DNA from: an uncultured Flavobacteriaceae bacterium
GTDB lineage: Bacteria > Bacteroidota > Bacteroidia > Flavobacteriales > Flavobacteriaceae
Assembly (NCBI GenBank): GCA_947497245.1
Contig: CANMFO010000001.1
Coordinates: 1 to 64,000, forward strand
DNA length: 64,000 bases
Direction of reading: 5' to 3'
Both the position numbers and the translations under genes were made by a program. Below the pieces are notes generated by a model. That model saw only the letters and a program-made list of their open reading frames with translations, ran no database searches and had not been told where the DNA came from. This document shows, piece by piece, positions 18,907 through 28,566 of this stretch; position 1 is the stretch's first letter; every line of letters begins with the position of its first letter.

Positions 18907-19337
18907 CGACTTTATTTAGTTTTTTTTTGATCCAGATAATCGCCCAAATAGGAATTCGTTCAATAAATTACAACATATCGGCCGCATTCATCGCTTTTGG
19001 GTTCGATGTATTGTGCAAAGGTTTGCAAAAGACGAACTCGATAAAATATTGGTCGTTTATACAGGGATCTTACTTGTTCCGATTTAGAAAATCAATTCAG
19101 GTACAACGGATTTGCAGTACTGGTTTGTTTTGAAAATCCAGGCGCTTTAGGGATAACCGTTTTGAGAATAAGGTCCATGGTCGAGATAGGCTATAAATCA
19201 AACTAAATGCCCTGCATTGCGCAGGGCAATTTAGTCCAATTCAAACAAAGATTAAAAAAACTAACTCAACAAACTAGAAACCTAATTTTTATCGACCGAT
19301 ACGTCCATACCACAATTACTGTACGGCGCTACGGTAT
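18907..19337. other. Intergenic region with promoter for the EEP-GH92-PLP unit and a hairpin
   Basis: About 430 bases on the 3' side of the LamG gene and upstream of the EEP gene, both on the minus strand. It holds the hairpin at 19204-19233. Near the EEP gene the minus strand contains TTGTAATTTATTG and CTATTTGGG, which loosely resemble Bacteroidota -33 and -7 elements. The phnA-type 16-mer is not found here. No open frame looks real. Confidence 0.4.
19204..19233 (-). terminator. Stem-loop downstream of the LamG gene
   Basis: TAAATGCCCTGC (19204-19215) and GCAGGGCAATTTA (19221-19233) form a long stem around ATTGC. It lies about 105 bases after the stop codon of the minus-strand LamG lipoprotein gene and probably ends the second SusCD operon. 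Only a short T-rich tail follows on that strand. Confidence 0.5.
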
Positions 19338-20918
19338 TTACTCACTTAACAAAGTTGTAATTTCACCGGGTGTCAGTGCCTTGTTGTAATACTTCAATTC
19401 ATCCATAAATCCATCCAATTGCTTACGTGTATCACTTCCAGCATTATAACCGCCGGTACCGTCTTCCCACAAATTGAGGGGATAGTCCTTCGTTACATCA
19501 TATACCTGTGATCCGTTAAGAATGGACAGATCGGAGAAGCCGGGATTGGCGGCATTACCGTATTCCGTTCCATCAATATAGATGGACAGTTCCTTGTTTA
19601 CCTGGTCAAAGACGATGGTGACCATATGCCAGGCATCATCGGCCAAGGCAGGTGCCTTGGGATCGCAAGTGGCCGCTCTCCAATCCATCCTGCCTCCTTC
19701 TATCTGTGGAGGAAATACCTTGCCGGCCTCCGCGGCAATATTGACCAACCAACCATGCTCTATGGTATTTGCGGGATCTGTCGGGTCGTACTGATCGGCA
19801 TCATCGATCGCTAGCAGCCAGCCAGGATTGCCTCCGCTGCCCCAGTCACTGTTTCCGATAAGGCAGGGATCTGATGCGATTCCCACAAGTTTTGTCCAAA
19901 AGTTAACACTGAAATCCTGGTTGCCATCGGGCCGCAATAGGTCGTGTTTTGGAAGGGAGGCGTATGAGCCTGGTGAAAAATGGACCACCATGCCTCTTTC
20001 CGCGTCATTGACAAACTCCACATCCGCGGTCGCAGTGGCCCCAAGGGAAGCATCAAATTTGTTTCCACTGATATCCGCCATATTGCCATCAAAAGGTAAA
20101 TGAACGACCAAATCGGTTCCACTACCGGCCGTGGTCGCAAAATTCCATGAGGTGGTATCCTCAATCCCGGGGAAGTTGTTTCCGGCAATATCCTTAATGA
20201 CCCCGGCGGCGATCTGCACATAGAAGGTTCCACCAAAAGCAAGACTGTTGGGCAGGGCTATCGAAAGTGTAGGCCCATCGATGGTCACGGATTCTCCCTC
20301 AACATCGAGAGTGGCAACGGCGGTTCCTCCGGTATCATAAACCACAATTTCCCCGACACCTGCCTTAACATCTTCATTAAAACTCAGTGCGAGCGAAGAT
20401 ACTGGCGCATCGGTAGCGTCATCCGCAGGGGTGAGTTCGGCGATTTCCGGAGCATCCAAATCGCCCGGGTTACCTCCTGAGGTAAAAGTCCACTCTTCGT
20501 TATCGGGCATTCCGAAAAACAGGTTCCCGGCAGTATCCTTGACAATTCCCGCATCGATCACCACCTGGTAATTTCTCCCGGATAGAAAGTCTTGGGGATT
20601 GATCGTCATCACCCTACCTACATTACTGATCTCTACCTGGTCCGAATTTACATCAATAACTTGTGTGGCTTCGGGCAGATCTGTGGTAATGGTGATGTTT
20701 CCTGTCCCCTTTTCAACGATATCATCGAAAGTCAATACCAAATTGCTGCTTAGATCCACACCACCAACGCCTGAAACAGGATTGTAGCTTACAACATAGG
20801 GATTTACAATGTCCCCCACGAACGCATCATCGTCCGAACAGGAAATTAGAAGGGCAAGCACTGCCAGAAAAGAGGCGGCTATATAAAAGTAAAACGTTTT
20901 ATTTATTTTAGTTTTCAT
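19338..20918 (-). CDS. Surface glycan-binding-type lipoprotein with two Ig-like domains and a LamG/concanavalin-type domain
   Basis: A 526-residue lipoprotein (lipobox LLISC). Two SbsA/Big_5-type Ig domains follow (VSYNPVSGVGGVDLSSNLVL..; IAELTPADDATDAPVSSLAL..), each ending in an IKDTAGN or IKDIAGN motif. From about residue 275 a laminin-G-like jelly roll follows (LVVHLPFDGNMADISGN ... LDGFMDELKYYNKALTPGEI). The position directly after susD (32 bases) is that of surface glycan-binding proteins such as SusE, SusF or SGBP-B. It probably helps capture the polymer. Ligand specificity cannot be told. Confidence 0.85.
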   Translation of the reverse strand: MKTKINKTFYFYIAASFLAVLALLISCSDDDAFVGDIVNPYVVSYNPVSGVGGVDLSSNLVLTFDDIVEKGTGNITITTDLPEATQVIDVNSDQVEISNVGRVMTINPQDFLSGRNYQVVIDAGIVKDTAGNLFFGMPDNEEWTFTSGGNPGDLDAPEIAELTPADDATDAPVSSLALSFNEDVKAGVGEIVVYDTGGTAVATLDVEGESVTIDGPTLSIALPNSLAFGGTFYVQIAAGVIKDIAGNNFPGIEDTTSWNFATTAGSGTDLVVHLPFDGNMADISGNKFDASLGATATADVEFVNDAERGMVVHFSPGSYASLPKHDLLRPDGNQDFSVNFWTKLVGIASDPCLIGNSDWGSGGNPGWLLAIDDADQYDPTDPANTIEHGWLVNIAAEAGKVFPPQIEGGRMDWRAATCDPKAPALADDAWHMVTIVFDQVNKELSIYIDGTEYGNAANPGFSDLSILNGSQVYDVTKDYPLNLWEDGTGGYNAGSDTRKQLDGFMDELKYYNKALTPGEITTLLSE

Positions 20919-20950
20919 TGTATCTGTATTAATTTTTTTATTCAGTTTAA

Positions 20951-22480
20951 TTAGTCAACATCCCACCAGACCCGGGTCGAGATTACGTCTCCCTCCCCTC
21001 CGAGCATGTTTACAGCTTCTTGATAGTTATCTGAGTTCACCGTTTGTTCATCCGCAGGATAAACATATCGAACCGGAACGAAACCGATAGAATCGTCGCC
21101 GGCCGTTATGCTCGGGACACCAACTCTTCTCCATTCCGACCATGCCTCAAAACCGACCAAAAACAACGACAGCCATTTTTGGGTATATATCTTGTTCAGT
21201 TTTTCTTCCTGGGTTCCGGCATAGGCCACGGCGTCCTGGCTATAGTAGCTGGGATCCGGTATCATCTGAGCTGCCGAAGGCACCCCAAAATTATCGGGGA
21301 TCCGGCTGGCGTAGTACTCAAACTGATCTCGGATTCCATTCAAATAGTAGGTCGCCGCGTTTCCTGTGGTGATATACCCTTTTTCCCTAGCTTCGGCAAG
21401 TATGAACTGCACCTCGGAATAGGGCATAAAAACGCTCTGTGCCGCGTTGGGGGATACTAGCTCGGTATCGTACTGTCTGGGAGCGAACAACAAACCCATG
21501 AGCGACTGATTTCCAGGACCACCATTAAAACCCGATAAGTCCGAAATTCCGTTGGGCACCCCAAAATACTCAGGAGTCGGGGTGTCGATGGTAGCAGAAG
21601 TGGGCAATGCGAACGCGGCGATACGCGGATCGTCCATTGATTTCAGAATGCCTTCCATATTGAGTGCCAACCTGGTGGAGGATGAGGATGAAAAATCACT
21701 TACATTTCCCGTGTAAGCAGGGTGCTCGTTGGGGGTCTCCTCCAAATATTGGAGGGCTGCCTGGTCCAGGTGCGAAGTGAACAGGGGGTAGGCGGTAGGA
21801 TTACCGACTATTTTTTGCATTTCGGTAGAGGGGTCCTTTCTATCGGACTGCCGCAACAGCATTCTAAGACGAAGTCCGTTTGCAAATTTCCTCCAATTTT
21901 GTACATCGCCGGCATATAGAATATCGGCCTGTACGGCTTCCGTTGTACTGCCCAACAAGCTGTTGGCGGTTTCGAGCTCACCCAGGATTCCTGCATAGAC
22001 CGCTTCCTGTGAATCGTACTTTGGAAAATTGATGTCTTCCCTGGCCCTTCCTGCCTCACTGTATGGGATGGGACCAAAGTTATCGGTTATGTTTTGGAAC
22101 ATCCAGGCCCTGAGGACCAATCCGATGCCCACATAATTTTGCTGCCCCTGCTCCTCGGCAGTGGCGATCATGAAATCGATATCCTTCAAGGTTTCGTAGA
22201 AATCCCATCCGAACCGGCCTACTTCGGCCCTGGTAAAATCGGCAAATGAGCTGACAAAGAAGTTGGATATTTGATCGGAAATGATTGCGCCCCGGTCAAA
22301 GGAGTTGTTCCAGTTTTCGTTTGCCAGGTCCTTGATGATCTCTGCCAGTAAAAGGGATGGATCTTCTATTCTATCGGGCGCATTGGGATTTGTATTGATA
22401 TCCTCAAAATTATCCGTACATGAAATGCCCGTGAGCAGTGCGCTAAATCCTAAAATTAAAAATGTATATACTTTTTTCAT
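20951..22480 (-). CDS. SusD/RagB-family surface lipoprotein
   Basis: A 509-residue lipoprotein (lipobox LTGISC) with the SusD-like_2 pattern (EAVYAGILGELETANSLLG, SEVQFILAEAREKGY, FLVGFEAWSEWRRVG). It is encoded 18 bases after susC and forms the second SusCD pair. It clearly diverges from the SusD at 8989, so the two systems need not bind the same ligand. Confidence 0.94.
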   Translation of the reverse strand: MKKVYTFLILGFSALLTGISCTDNFEDINTNPNAPDRIEDPSLLLAEIIKDLANENWNNSFDRGAIISDQISNFFVSSFADFTRAEVGRFGWDFYETLKDIDFMIATAEEQGQQNYVGIGLVLRAWMFQNITDNFGPIPYSEAGRAREDINFPKYDSQEAVYAGILGELETANSLLGSTTEAVQADILYAGDVQNWRKFANGLRLRMLLRQSDRKDPSTEMQKIVGNPTAYPLFTSHLDQAALQYLEETPNEHPAYTGNVSDFSSSSSTRLALNMEGILKSMDDPRIAAFALPTSATIDTPTPEYFGVPNGISDLSGFNGGPGNQSLMGLLFAPRQYDTELVSPNAAQSVFMPYSEVQFILAEAREKGYITTGNAATYYLNGIRDQFEYYASRIPDNFGVPSAAQMIPDPSYYSQDAVAYAGTQEEKLNKIYTQKWLSLFLVGFEAWSEWRRVGVPSITAGDDSIGFVPVRYVYPADEQTVNSDNYQEAVNMLGGEGDVISTRVWWDVD

Positions 22481-22498
22481 TGTGATATCTTTTTAGTG

Positions 22499-25400
22499 CT
22501 AGAACTTCATGTTTAAGTTGAACCCCACGCTCCTTGTGGAGGGAAGGCTCATGTTCTCAAAGCCTGGTATCAAGCCACCACCACCAGTGGCGGTCGCCAC
22601 TTCCGGGTCGAAGTGCTGGTTGCTGTCGGGGGTCCACAAGAAGAGGTTTCGGCCCACTATGGAGAATTGCATATCCCTTATGACCCCATTGAACCATTCG
22701 TTCGGAAATTTATATCCGACCTTCAGTTCTCGAAGTTTGGCATAAGTGGCATCGAACAATTGGGCCTCGCTGATGTGATCTATGGATTTATGGAATTGCC
22801 GCGCGTCCGTACCGTAAACCCCTTCGCTGAAGGTGCCATCGGTGCTTGTTGAATTGGGTACATAGGTACCATCGGGCAATTGTGCGGCCCCTACCTTGTA
22901 ATAGGGGTCGTCGTACTCTTTTCCGATTTCCCTTGCCGATCTTCCCACCGCGGTCTCTATCAACTGCCCGGCTCCCACGCCCTTGTTGAAAAATCTGGAA
23001 ATAAACTCTCCTCCCCAGTGGACATCTACCAAGGCCGATAGGCTAAAATTCTTATACGAAAAGGTATTGCCCCAACTCCCTTGCCAATCAGGGTTAAAGT
23101 TTCCTAGATGGATCTGTTCCGAAGTTGCCCTGGGCCGCCCGTTATCGAAGATGATGATCTCGCCCTGCATAGGGCCACTTTCCACGCGCTGGTAGCCCGG
23201 ACCCCAAATGGCGCCCATTTTTTCACCGATCCGGGCTTGGATCGATCCGTCCTCACCGGGATCCTGCTGTACAATTGCGGTAATACCATCCGCTAGCTCC
23301 AGTATTTTCCCTTCATTTTGCGAATAGTTGATGAAGGTGCTCCAGGTAAATCCATTTTCGAATTGTATGGGGGTCGCGTTCAGCATTACTTCAAAGCCCT
23401 TGTTTTGGATTTCCCCCGCATTGATCACCCGATCGCGATAGCTTGTTGAAGCTGCCAGGGGAACCTGAATGATCTGATCCTTCGATCGCGTATCATAGTA
23501 AGTCACGTCCAGACCAAGCCGATTGTTGAAGAGCCTGATGTCCGTACCAATTTCATAGGTGGTAACAGTCTCCGGTTTTAAATTGTTGTTCAGCAAGGAG
23601 TTGCCGCTGCTCAACGAAGAATTGGACCCCCATGTTCCCGCGAAGCCAAAAGTATTGTTTAGACTATAGGGATTGGTATCGCTTCCCACTTGTGCCGCTC
23701 CCAATCTTAATTTAGCCAGGGAAACCCATTCGGGCATGGGCAAAAGTTGGTCTACCAACGTACTGAAGGAAACGGAGGGGTAGAAATACGAATTATTCTT
23801 GGCCGGAAGGGTACTGGACCAATCATTCCTTGCCGTTATATCCACAAAAAATGTATTGTCGTAATCAAAATTTGTGAATGCGTACAAGCTATTGACCACC
23901 TTTTCACTGTCGATGGACGCGGTCAGTACATCCGCGGCACTATTGGCAATGGAATAAATTCCCGGAATCAACAATTGGGGGGCTTCCGTAGATCGAAACC
24001 TTTGATTTCGCTTCATATGGTTTCCACCACCGGAAATTACATAATTGAACTTGTCGCCAATTTTGTTTTTATAGCGAAATAGGAAATCAAAATTGTTCTC
24101 CTCAAAATACCTTGTAATTTCCCGATACGACCCAAATTCCCGTCCCACGGTACTCGGAGCCCATTTCATGGGCCTGAAATCGTTGAAAAGGTCCGTGCCC
24201 CCTCTTGCGATAAGGGAGAAATGGTCGGAAAAATCGTAGGTAAGGCTCACATTTCCAAAGACACGGTTCTTATCCTGTGCCCTGGTGTTCTCGAACTGAT
24301 AAAAGAATGGGTTGTTGTGGTTTTCACCATAGTTGTACTGGAACTGTCGCGTACCTTCAAACCCCTCTTGCCAGTAGTCCCTCAGGGCGTCGATGTCCAT
24401 GTTCCGGACGGACCAGTTCATAAAATACATGATGGAGCGCCTACCATATCCTGTTTCAGGGCGGTTGCTGCTTTTTGTGTTGATATAGCTCATGGCAGCA
24501 TTGACCCTGAATTTGTCCGTTAGCTTGTAACTGGACTTGAAGGCAATCGTATTTCGCTTCAGGTCATTGTTCGGAATGGTCCCCGTTTGGTCAAGATTGG
24601 TATAGGAAAGCCTAAAGTTGCCCCTTTCGTTCGACCCCGTCACCGCTATATTGTTGAAAATGGAATACCCGGTGTTGAAAAAGTCCCTAATATTATCGGG
24701 TCGCGATATCCAAGGAGTTGGTATGACCTCACCTCTGTTGGGGTTGGCCACGTCGCCCCCCCGCATTCTTCCCAAGGTTGGGGAATGAAATTGCCTTTCC
24801 AAGGTACCAACATCCAATCTTGGTCCCCAGCTTTCATCATAACCATCTTCGATACCATCGGGATAGATGGACGAACTGGCCCCAAAATTGGATCCTTCAA
24901 AGACTCCGTTCCTGCCCCCTCCAAACTCATTTTGAAATTTCGGAAGCCTTAGAATGGTTTCCATGGTGGTTCCGGAGGTAAACGTGACTCCGAGGCCCTG
25001 ACCGTCCTTTCCGGATTTCGTGGTGATCACAATGGCGCCATTTGCGGCCCTGGACCCGTAAAGTGCCGCAGCTGCAGGTCCTTTTAGAACCGTCATCGAT
25101 TCCACGTCTGCGGGATTGATCTCGGCAGCACTGTTGCCATAGTCTACATTCGTGGCATTGCTCGTCCCATCATTGCCCACAGGAATACCATCCACAATGT
25201 ACAAGGGTTCGTTGCCCCCAAAGTTGAGTGAACTTTCCCCCCTGATGACCACTCGGGATGAGGAACCCACAGCACCGGATGTGGTAATGTTGACACCGGC
25301 GATTTTTCCCGAAAGGGAATTGACAAAATTACTCTCCCGGGCTTCGTTCAAGTCGTCGCCCTGTAGCTCTTGTACGGCATATCCCAGACCTTTCTTTTCC

Positions 25401-26089
25401 CGGGAAATGCCCAGGGCCGTTACCACGACCTCGTCAAGAGCGGCTGCATCTTCCTCGAGTACAACGCTAATGGTGGTGTTTGTGCCAAGGGTGATCTGCT
25501 TCGTTTTCATACCCAGGTACGAAAAGATCAATACATCTCCTTCATTGGCCCCTATGACAAAGTTGCCGTCAAAATCGGTCTGCGTTCCGGAAATGGTCCC
25601 CTGAATTACAATATTTACACCGGGCAGCGGGACGCCGGATCGGTCTGTAACGGTCCCCGAAATTTCGGTTTGTACCTCTTCCCGTTCCAAATGGACGGGA
25701 GGAACGTCAGGGGATTGCAATACCTCTTTTTTAAGGATTATTTGACGACCTTCTATGATATAGAGAATACCTTTTTTCGCCAATATCTGGTCCAATACCC
25801 TATCAATGGTTGCCCGTTTTAGGCTAACATTGCTGGTTTGGACCTTTAAGGTCGGTAAGAGCTCATCGTTATAAGCAAAAATAAACTCACTTTGATTTTC
25901 AATACTTTCAATGATTTGGATTATGGTAGCATCTTTGAATTCAAGATCGAGTTTGGTTTTTTGGGAATACGAATCGGTAAAGGAATAACAGGCCAGAATT
26001 ACCAGGATGAGAGTCGTACATTTCATAAACCGAATGATTTTGTCCCTAACATCCAAGGGACAATGGTACGGATGTTCATTAAATTTCAT
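22499..26089 (-). CDS. SusC/RagA TonB-dependent receptor with STN domain
   Basis: A 1196-residue outer-membrane protein with signal peptide (about 20-43), STN domain (LDLEFKDATIIQIIESIE, about 45-120), carboxypeptidase-regulatory-like domain (ISGTVTDRSGVPLPGVNIV, about 140-220), the SusC signature DEVVVTALGISREKKGLGYA, a plug domain and a beta-barrel ending GFNLNMKF. The STN domain implies regulation through the FecR and sigma proteins encoded just upstream. Two inverted repeats lie in the 90-base leader. It is the receptor of the second module. Confidence 0.95.
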   Translation of the reverse strand: MKFNEHPYHCPLDVRDKIIRFMKCTTLILVILACYSFTDSYSQKTKLDLEFKDATIIQIIESIENQSEFIFAYNDELLPTLKVQTSNVSLKRATIDRVLDQILAKKGILYIIEGRQIILKKEVLQSPDVPPVHLEREEVQTEISGTVTDRSGVPLPGVNIVIQGTISGTQTDFDGNFVIGANEGDVLIFSYLGMKTKQITLGTNTTISVVLEEDAAALDEVVVTALGISREKKGLGYAVQELQGDDLNEARESNFVNSLSGKIAGVNITTSGAVGSSSRVVIRGESSLNFGGNEPLYIVDGIPVGNDGTSNATNVDYGNSAAEINPADVESMTVLKGPAAAALYGSRAANGAIVITTKSGKDGQGLGVTFTSGTTMETILRLPKFQNEFGGGRNGVFEGSNFGASSSIYPDGIEDGYDESWGPRLDVGTLERQFHSPTLGRMRGGDVANPNRGEVIPTPWISRPDNIRDFFNTGYSIFNNIAVTGSNERGNFRLSYTNLDQTGTIPNNDLKRNTIAFKSSYKLTDKFRVNAAMSYINTKSSNRPETGYGRRSIMYFMNWSVRNMDIDALRDYWQEGFEGTRQFQYNYGENHNNPFFYQFENTRAQDKNRVFGNVSLTYDFSDHFSLIARGGTDLFNDFRPMKWAPSTVGREFGSYREITRYFEENNFDFLFRYKNKIGDKFNYVISGGGNHMKRNQRFRSTEAPQLLIPGIYSIANSAADVLTASIDSEKVVNSLYAFTNFDYDNTFFVDITARNDWSSTLPAKNNSYFYPSVSFSTLVDQLLPMPEWVSLAKLRLGAAQVGSDTNPYSLNNTFGFAGTWGSNSSLSSGNSLLNNNLKPETVTTYEIGTDIRLFNNRLGLDVTYYDTRSKDQIIQVPLAASTSYRDRVINAGEIQNKGFEVMLNATPIQFENGFTWSTFINYSQNEGKILELADGITAIVQQDPGEDGSIQARIGEKMGAIWGPGYQRVESGPMQGEIIIFDNGRPRATSEQIHLGNFNPDWQGSWGNTFSYKNFSLSALVDVHWGGEFISRFFNKGVGAGQLIETAVGRSAREIGKEYDDPYYKVGAAQLPDGTYVPNSTSTDGTFSEGVYGTDARQFHKSIDHISEAQLFDATYAKLRELKVGYKFPNEWFNGVIRDMQFSIVGRNLFLWTPDSNQHFDPEVATATGGGGLIPGFENMSLPSTRSVGFNLNMKF

Positions 26090-26119
26090 AAATTGTGTTC
26101 GTTTTAATTAAACAATATG

Positions 26120-26138
26120 CCTGTTAACCATTAACAGG
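26120..26138. repeat. Perfect inverted repeat in the leader of the second susC
   Basis: CCTGTTAA (26120-26127) and TTAACAGG (26131-26138) are perfect inverted copies around CCA, about 31 bases before the susC start. It could be an operator for a dimeric regulator or a leader hairpin. It is separate from the terminator-like hairpin at 26147. Confidence 0.5.
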
Positions 26139-26146
26139 TGCAGTAG

Positions 26147-26181
26147 CCAGGGAATGCTGGAACATTCCCTGGTTTTTTTTT
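26147..26181 (+). terminator. Hairpin plus T-run antisense to the second susC leader
   Basis: CCAGGGAATG (26147-26156) and CATTCCCTGG (26163-26172) form a perfect 10-bp stem around CTGGAA. It is followed on the plus strand by nine T residues (26173-26181), which overlap the stop codon of fecR on the other strand. It is a textbook terminator for plus-strand RNA although no plus-strand gene precedes it, so the likely transcript is antisense to susC. It is 57 bases upstream of the susC ATG, close to the 44 bases found for the other module. Confidence 0.65.
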
Positions 26182-27385
26182 ATTTCATCCCATAGGTTTT
26201 ATCGTTCATTTTATTCAGTTTCAAAGCCGAGACCACAGCAAAATTTGTCAAAGTTTTTTCAACATCATTGGACAGATCCAATTTTCCACTAATACGGATT
26301 TCATTGGCCGTGGTTCCCTCTAGGTTTATTTGGATATTGTAAAAGCGCTCGATTTTTTTGGCTACATGATGCACGGATTGACTTTCAAATTGCAGTATAC
26401 CTTCCATCCAAAGTGTATAGTCGTCTGTATTTACCGATTGTACCCCAATCCCTTTATCCGCTTTGTTCCAGGTAGCCAGTTCCCCTGGTTGCAGTTTGGT
26501 CTTTTTGGAATAAAAAGGGTTGATGGCCTTATTTATGTGCACTTCGCCTTCCGTCAATACGGCGAGTATATGCTGATCGGTGGCATAGGCCGAAACGTTG
26601 AACTTCGTTCCCACTACTTCGATTTCGAGTTCTTTTTCCAGTGTTTTTACGATAAAGGGCTGGTCCTTGTTTGACGCCACCTCGAAGAAGGCTTCCCCAT
26701 CTAGGAACACCTTCCGGTCATTTCCATTAAATTTTTCCGGAAAGACAAATCGGGAACCTGCATTAAGATGCACAACGGAGCCATCCGAAAGGGACACTTT
26801 ACTACGCTTTCCAAAGGGTACGATCAATTGGTTCAAAGCGGTAGCATTTTCTGCAGTTTTTGATGTGGCCAAGGTGTCGTTGTCGTTTACAATGACCTCT
26901 CCCAAACGGGTGTATTTGACCGTTGATTTGGTATTGCTTATACCCAGTTGCTGACCGGAATTAAGAATCAGTTGGGTTTCCGTAAGGGAATCCAGGGAGG
27001 TGGTTGGTAAGGTATCAAAGGAAAATTCCTCCTTAGCGCCCCAGCTACCCCATTCAAGTACAAAATAGCTGCCCAATCCAACAGTGATCGCCAATATCGC
27101 AGCATAGCGCATGAACCTTAGTGGCAATCGACGGACCTTTGTTGGTTTTTGTGGCCGTTCCAAATGGGTCAGGATTTTTTCAAGGATTTCCTTTTTTTCA
27201 ATACCTGTAAGATCGTGATCTTTGGTCTTTAGGGATTGCAGTATATTTTTCAAATGGCAAATTGTCTCCTCTTCCTCGGGATGCTCTACAAGGAAGGACT
27301 CCCAGTACAGGTTGTTTTTGGCTGTTGGGTGGTATATCCAATCTATGAAACGTTGATCGTCTAAATATTTTGAATATTGGCTCAT
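26180..27385 (-). CDS. FecR-family anti-sigma factor/transducer
   Basis: A 401-residue single-pass membrane protein: cytoplasmic part (1-90), membrane segment (about 91-112, RFMRYAAILAITVGLGSYFVL), periplasmic FecR domain (LIVPFGKRSKVSLSDGS, FLDGEAFFEVASNKDQPF, VVGTKFNVSAYA, about 190-300) and C-terminal DUF4974 domain (about 320-401). It pairs with the sigma factor at 27652 and the STN-bearing SusC downstream. It diverges from the first FecR, so cross-talk is possible but not expected. Confidence 0.9.
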   Translation of the reverse strand: MSQYSKYLDDQRFIDWIYHPTAKNNLYWESFLVEHPEEEETICHLKNILQSLKTKDHDLTGIEKKEILEKILTHLERPQKPTKVRRLPLRFMRYAAILAITVGLGSYFVLEWGSWGAKEEFSFDTLPTTSLDSLTETQLILNSGQQLGISNTKSTVKYTRLGEVIVNDNDTLATSKTAENATALNQLIVPFGKRSKVSLSDGSVVHLNAGSRFVFPEKFNGNDRKVFLDGEAFFEVASNKDQPFIVKTLEKELEIEVVGTKFNVSAYATDQHILAVLTEGEVHINKAINPFYSKKTKLQPGELATWNKADKGIGVQSVNTDDYTLWMEGILQFESQSVHHVAKKIERFYNIQINLEGTTANEIRISGKLDLSNDVEKTLTNFAVVSALKLNKMNDKTYGMK

Positions 27386-27651
27386 ACTTCTTTGGTGTTT
27401 AATCTAAAGGGAGGTCCGGGTGGAATTTGTGGACACTTTTTCAAAGGTTTTTTTTCAACCCGCTATCCAAGGCCTATTTTTCCAGGGTAGGGAAAGGGGG
27501 CGGCTCCAAAAAATAATTTGTAAAAAACCGATGGGAAACGTTAGGAATGTTTGGATCAAGATGGACTGAAGGGCACTTTCGAACGGAACAACCGGTCGTC
27601 CAAGTGAAATCTCGCCGGAAGCGGTTGAAGGGCTGTATTTAACCTATGAAT

Positions 27652-28254
27652 TCAACGGAATTGATAAAATAGGAGGATACACTCGGTATTCTTAAAATGT
27701 TCGCATTCCCTTAGTTTTTTTATTGCCCTGTACACTTGTTTGCGAACGGAGTTATGGTCTATGGCGACGATTTCTGAAATTTCGGTATAACTGAACCCCA
27801 TGGTAAACCTCAAATACAGAATTTCCCTTTGCTTAGAGGGTAGCTGTTCCAAAGTCTTATGAATGAGAAGGCTTCTGTTTCTCTCTATTTCGGTAAGGAT
27901 GGTTTTTCTTTCAATACTGTACTCGGTCTGGAACAAATCAACGGTTTGTTCTGACAATTCCCCAAATTTCCGTTCCTTCCTTAACTTTCTAAAAACGGTG
28001 TGTTTCAGTGCTTTGAACAGGTAGAATTTGATATTGGAAGGTTTCGAGAGCCGGTCCCTGTGCTGAAATAGGTCAATAAATACATCTTGGATACTGTCTT
28101 TTACCAAATCGGTGTTTGGGCATATTTTATAGCCATATGAATACAAGGCGTCTACATGCTTGGTGTAAATTGAAGCAAAAGCCGCCTGGTTTCCGTCAAC
28201 AAAATTGGTCCATAAACTATGTTCATTGTTCATGGCCTTTTTTAGCGTATCCAT
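27652..28254 (-). CDS. ECF sigma factor, FecI-like
   Basis: A 200-residue protein with sigma-70 region 2 (AFASIYTKHVDALYSYGYKI, VKDSIQDVFIDLFQHRDRL, about 25-75) and region 4 (LEQLPSKQREILYLRF, YTEISEIVAIDHNSVRKQ, about 135-185). It belongs to the second SusCD module; fecR starts 265 bases further on, and that spacer shows no clear gene. Its start is divergent from phnA, sharing a 312-base regulatory region with it. Confidence 0.88.
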   Translation of the reverse strand: MDTLKKAMNNEHSLWTNFVDGNQAAFASIYTKHVDALYSYGYKICPNTDLVKDSIQDVFIDLFQHRDRLSKPSNIKFYLFKALKHTVFRKLRKERKFGELSEQTVDLFQTEYSIERKTILTEIERNRSLLIHKTLEQLPSKQREILYLRFTMGFSYTEISEIVAIDHNSVRKQVYRAIKKLRECEHFKNTECILLFYQFR

Positions 28255-28566
28255 TGGATGTCAATCTAAGTTAGTTTTTGGCAGTTACAAATTAATCAAT
28301 TTTTGGATTGGTAAATTTTCTGAATGAATTATTAATCATTTGATGATGTTATGGACATTCTCGAGTGCTCCATTTGGTTTATTCTTGCTTCTTCTTGATG
28401 GAAACAAGTATGTGTACCTCGAAACAAGGCCTCGTGTCAAGATAAACATTTATTTACAAATAGTAAAATAGTTATAGCCAAAGTAAATATTTTAAGTTAA
28501 AAAATTATACTATATGTAAAATTATTTTACTTTTGTTATAATTTCACTCAAAAAACAGTGTATTAA
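28255..28566. other. Divergent regulatory region between the sigma gene and phnA
   Basis: An AT-rich stretch of 312 bases carrying the promoter of phnA (28503-28535) near one end and, presumably, the promoter of the minus-strand sigma gene near the other. A further AT-rich element, TAAATATTTTAAGTTA (28484-28499), sits just upstream of the 16-mer. Its reverse complement, with one mismatch, occurs at 44451-44466 in front of another hydrolase operon. No open frame is credible. Confidence 0.5.
28503..28535 (+). promoter_or_regulatory. phnA promoter with the 16-bp phn element
   Basis: AATTATACTATATGTA (28503-28518), then 9 bases, then TACTTTTG (28528-28535), a full match to the Bacteroidota -7 consensus TAnnTTTG. 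The 16-mer covers the place where the -33 element should be, so it may be a regulator site that replaces or overlaps it. The identical 16-mer with the same 9-base spacer precedes the truncated phnA at 49750. The phnA start codon is 31 bases after the -7 element. Confidence 0.7.

Noticed and set aside
18907-19203. phnA-type 16-mer before the EEP-GH92-PLP unit
   Set aside because: I looked for the element on both strands and found only general AT-rich similarity without the 9-base spacing to a -7 element.
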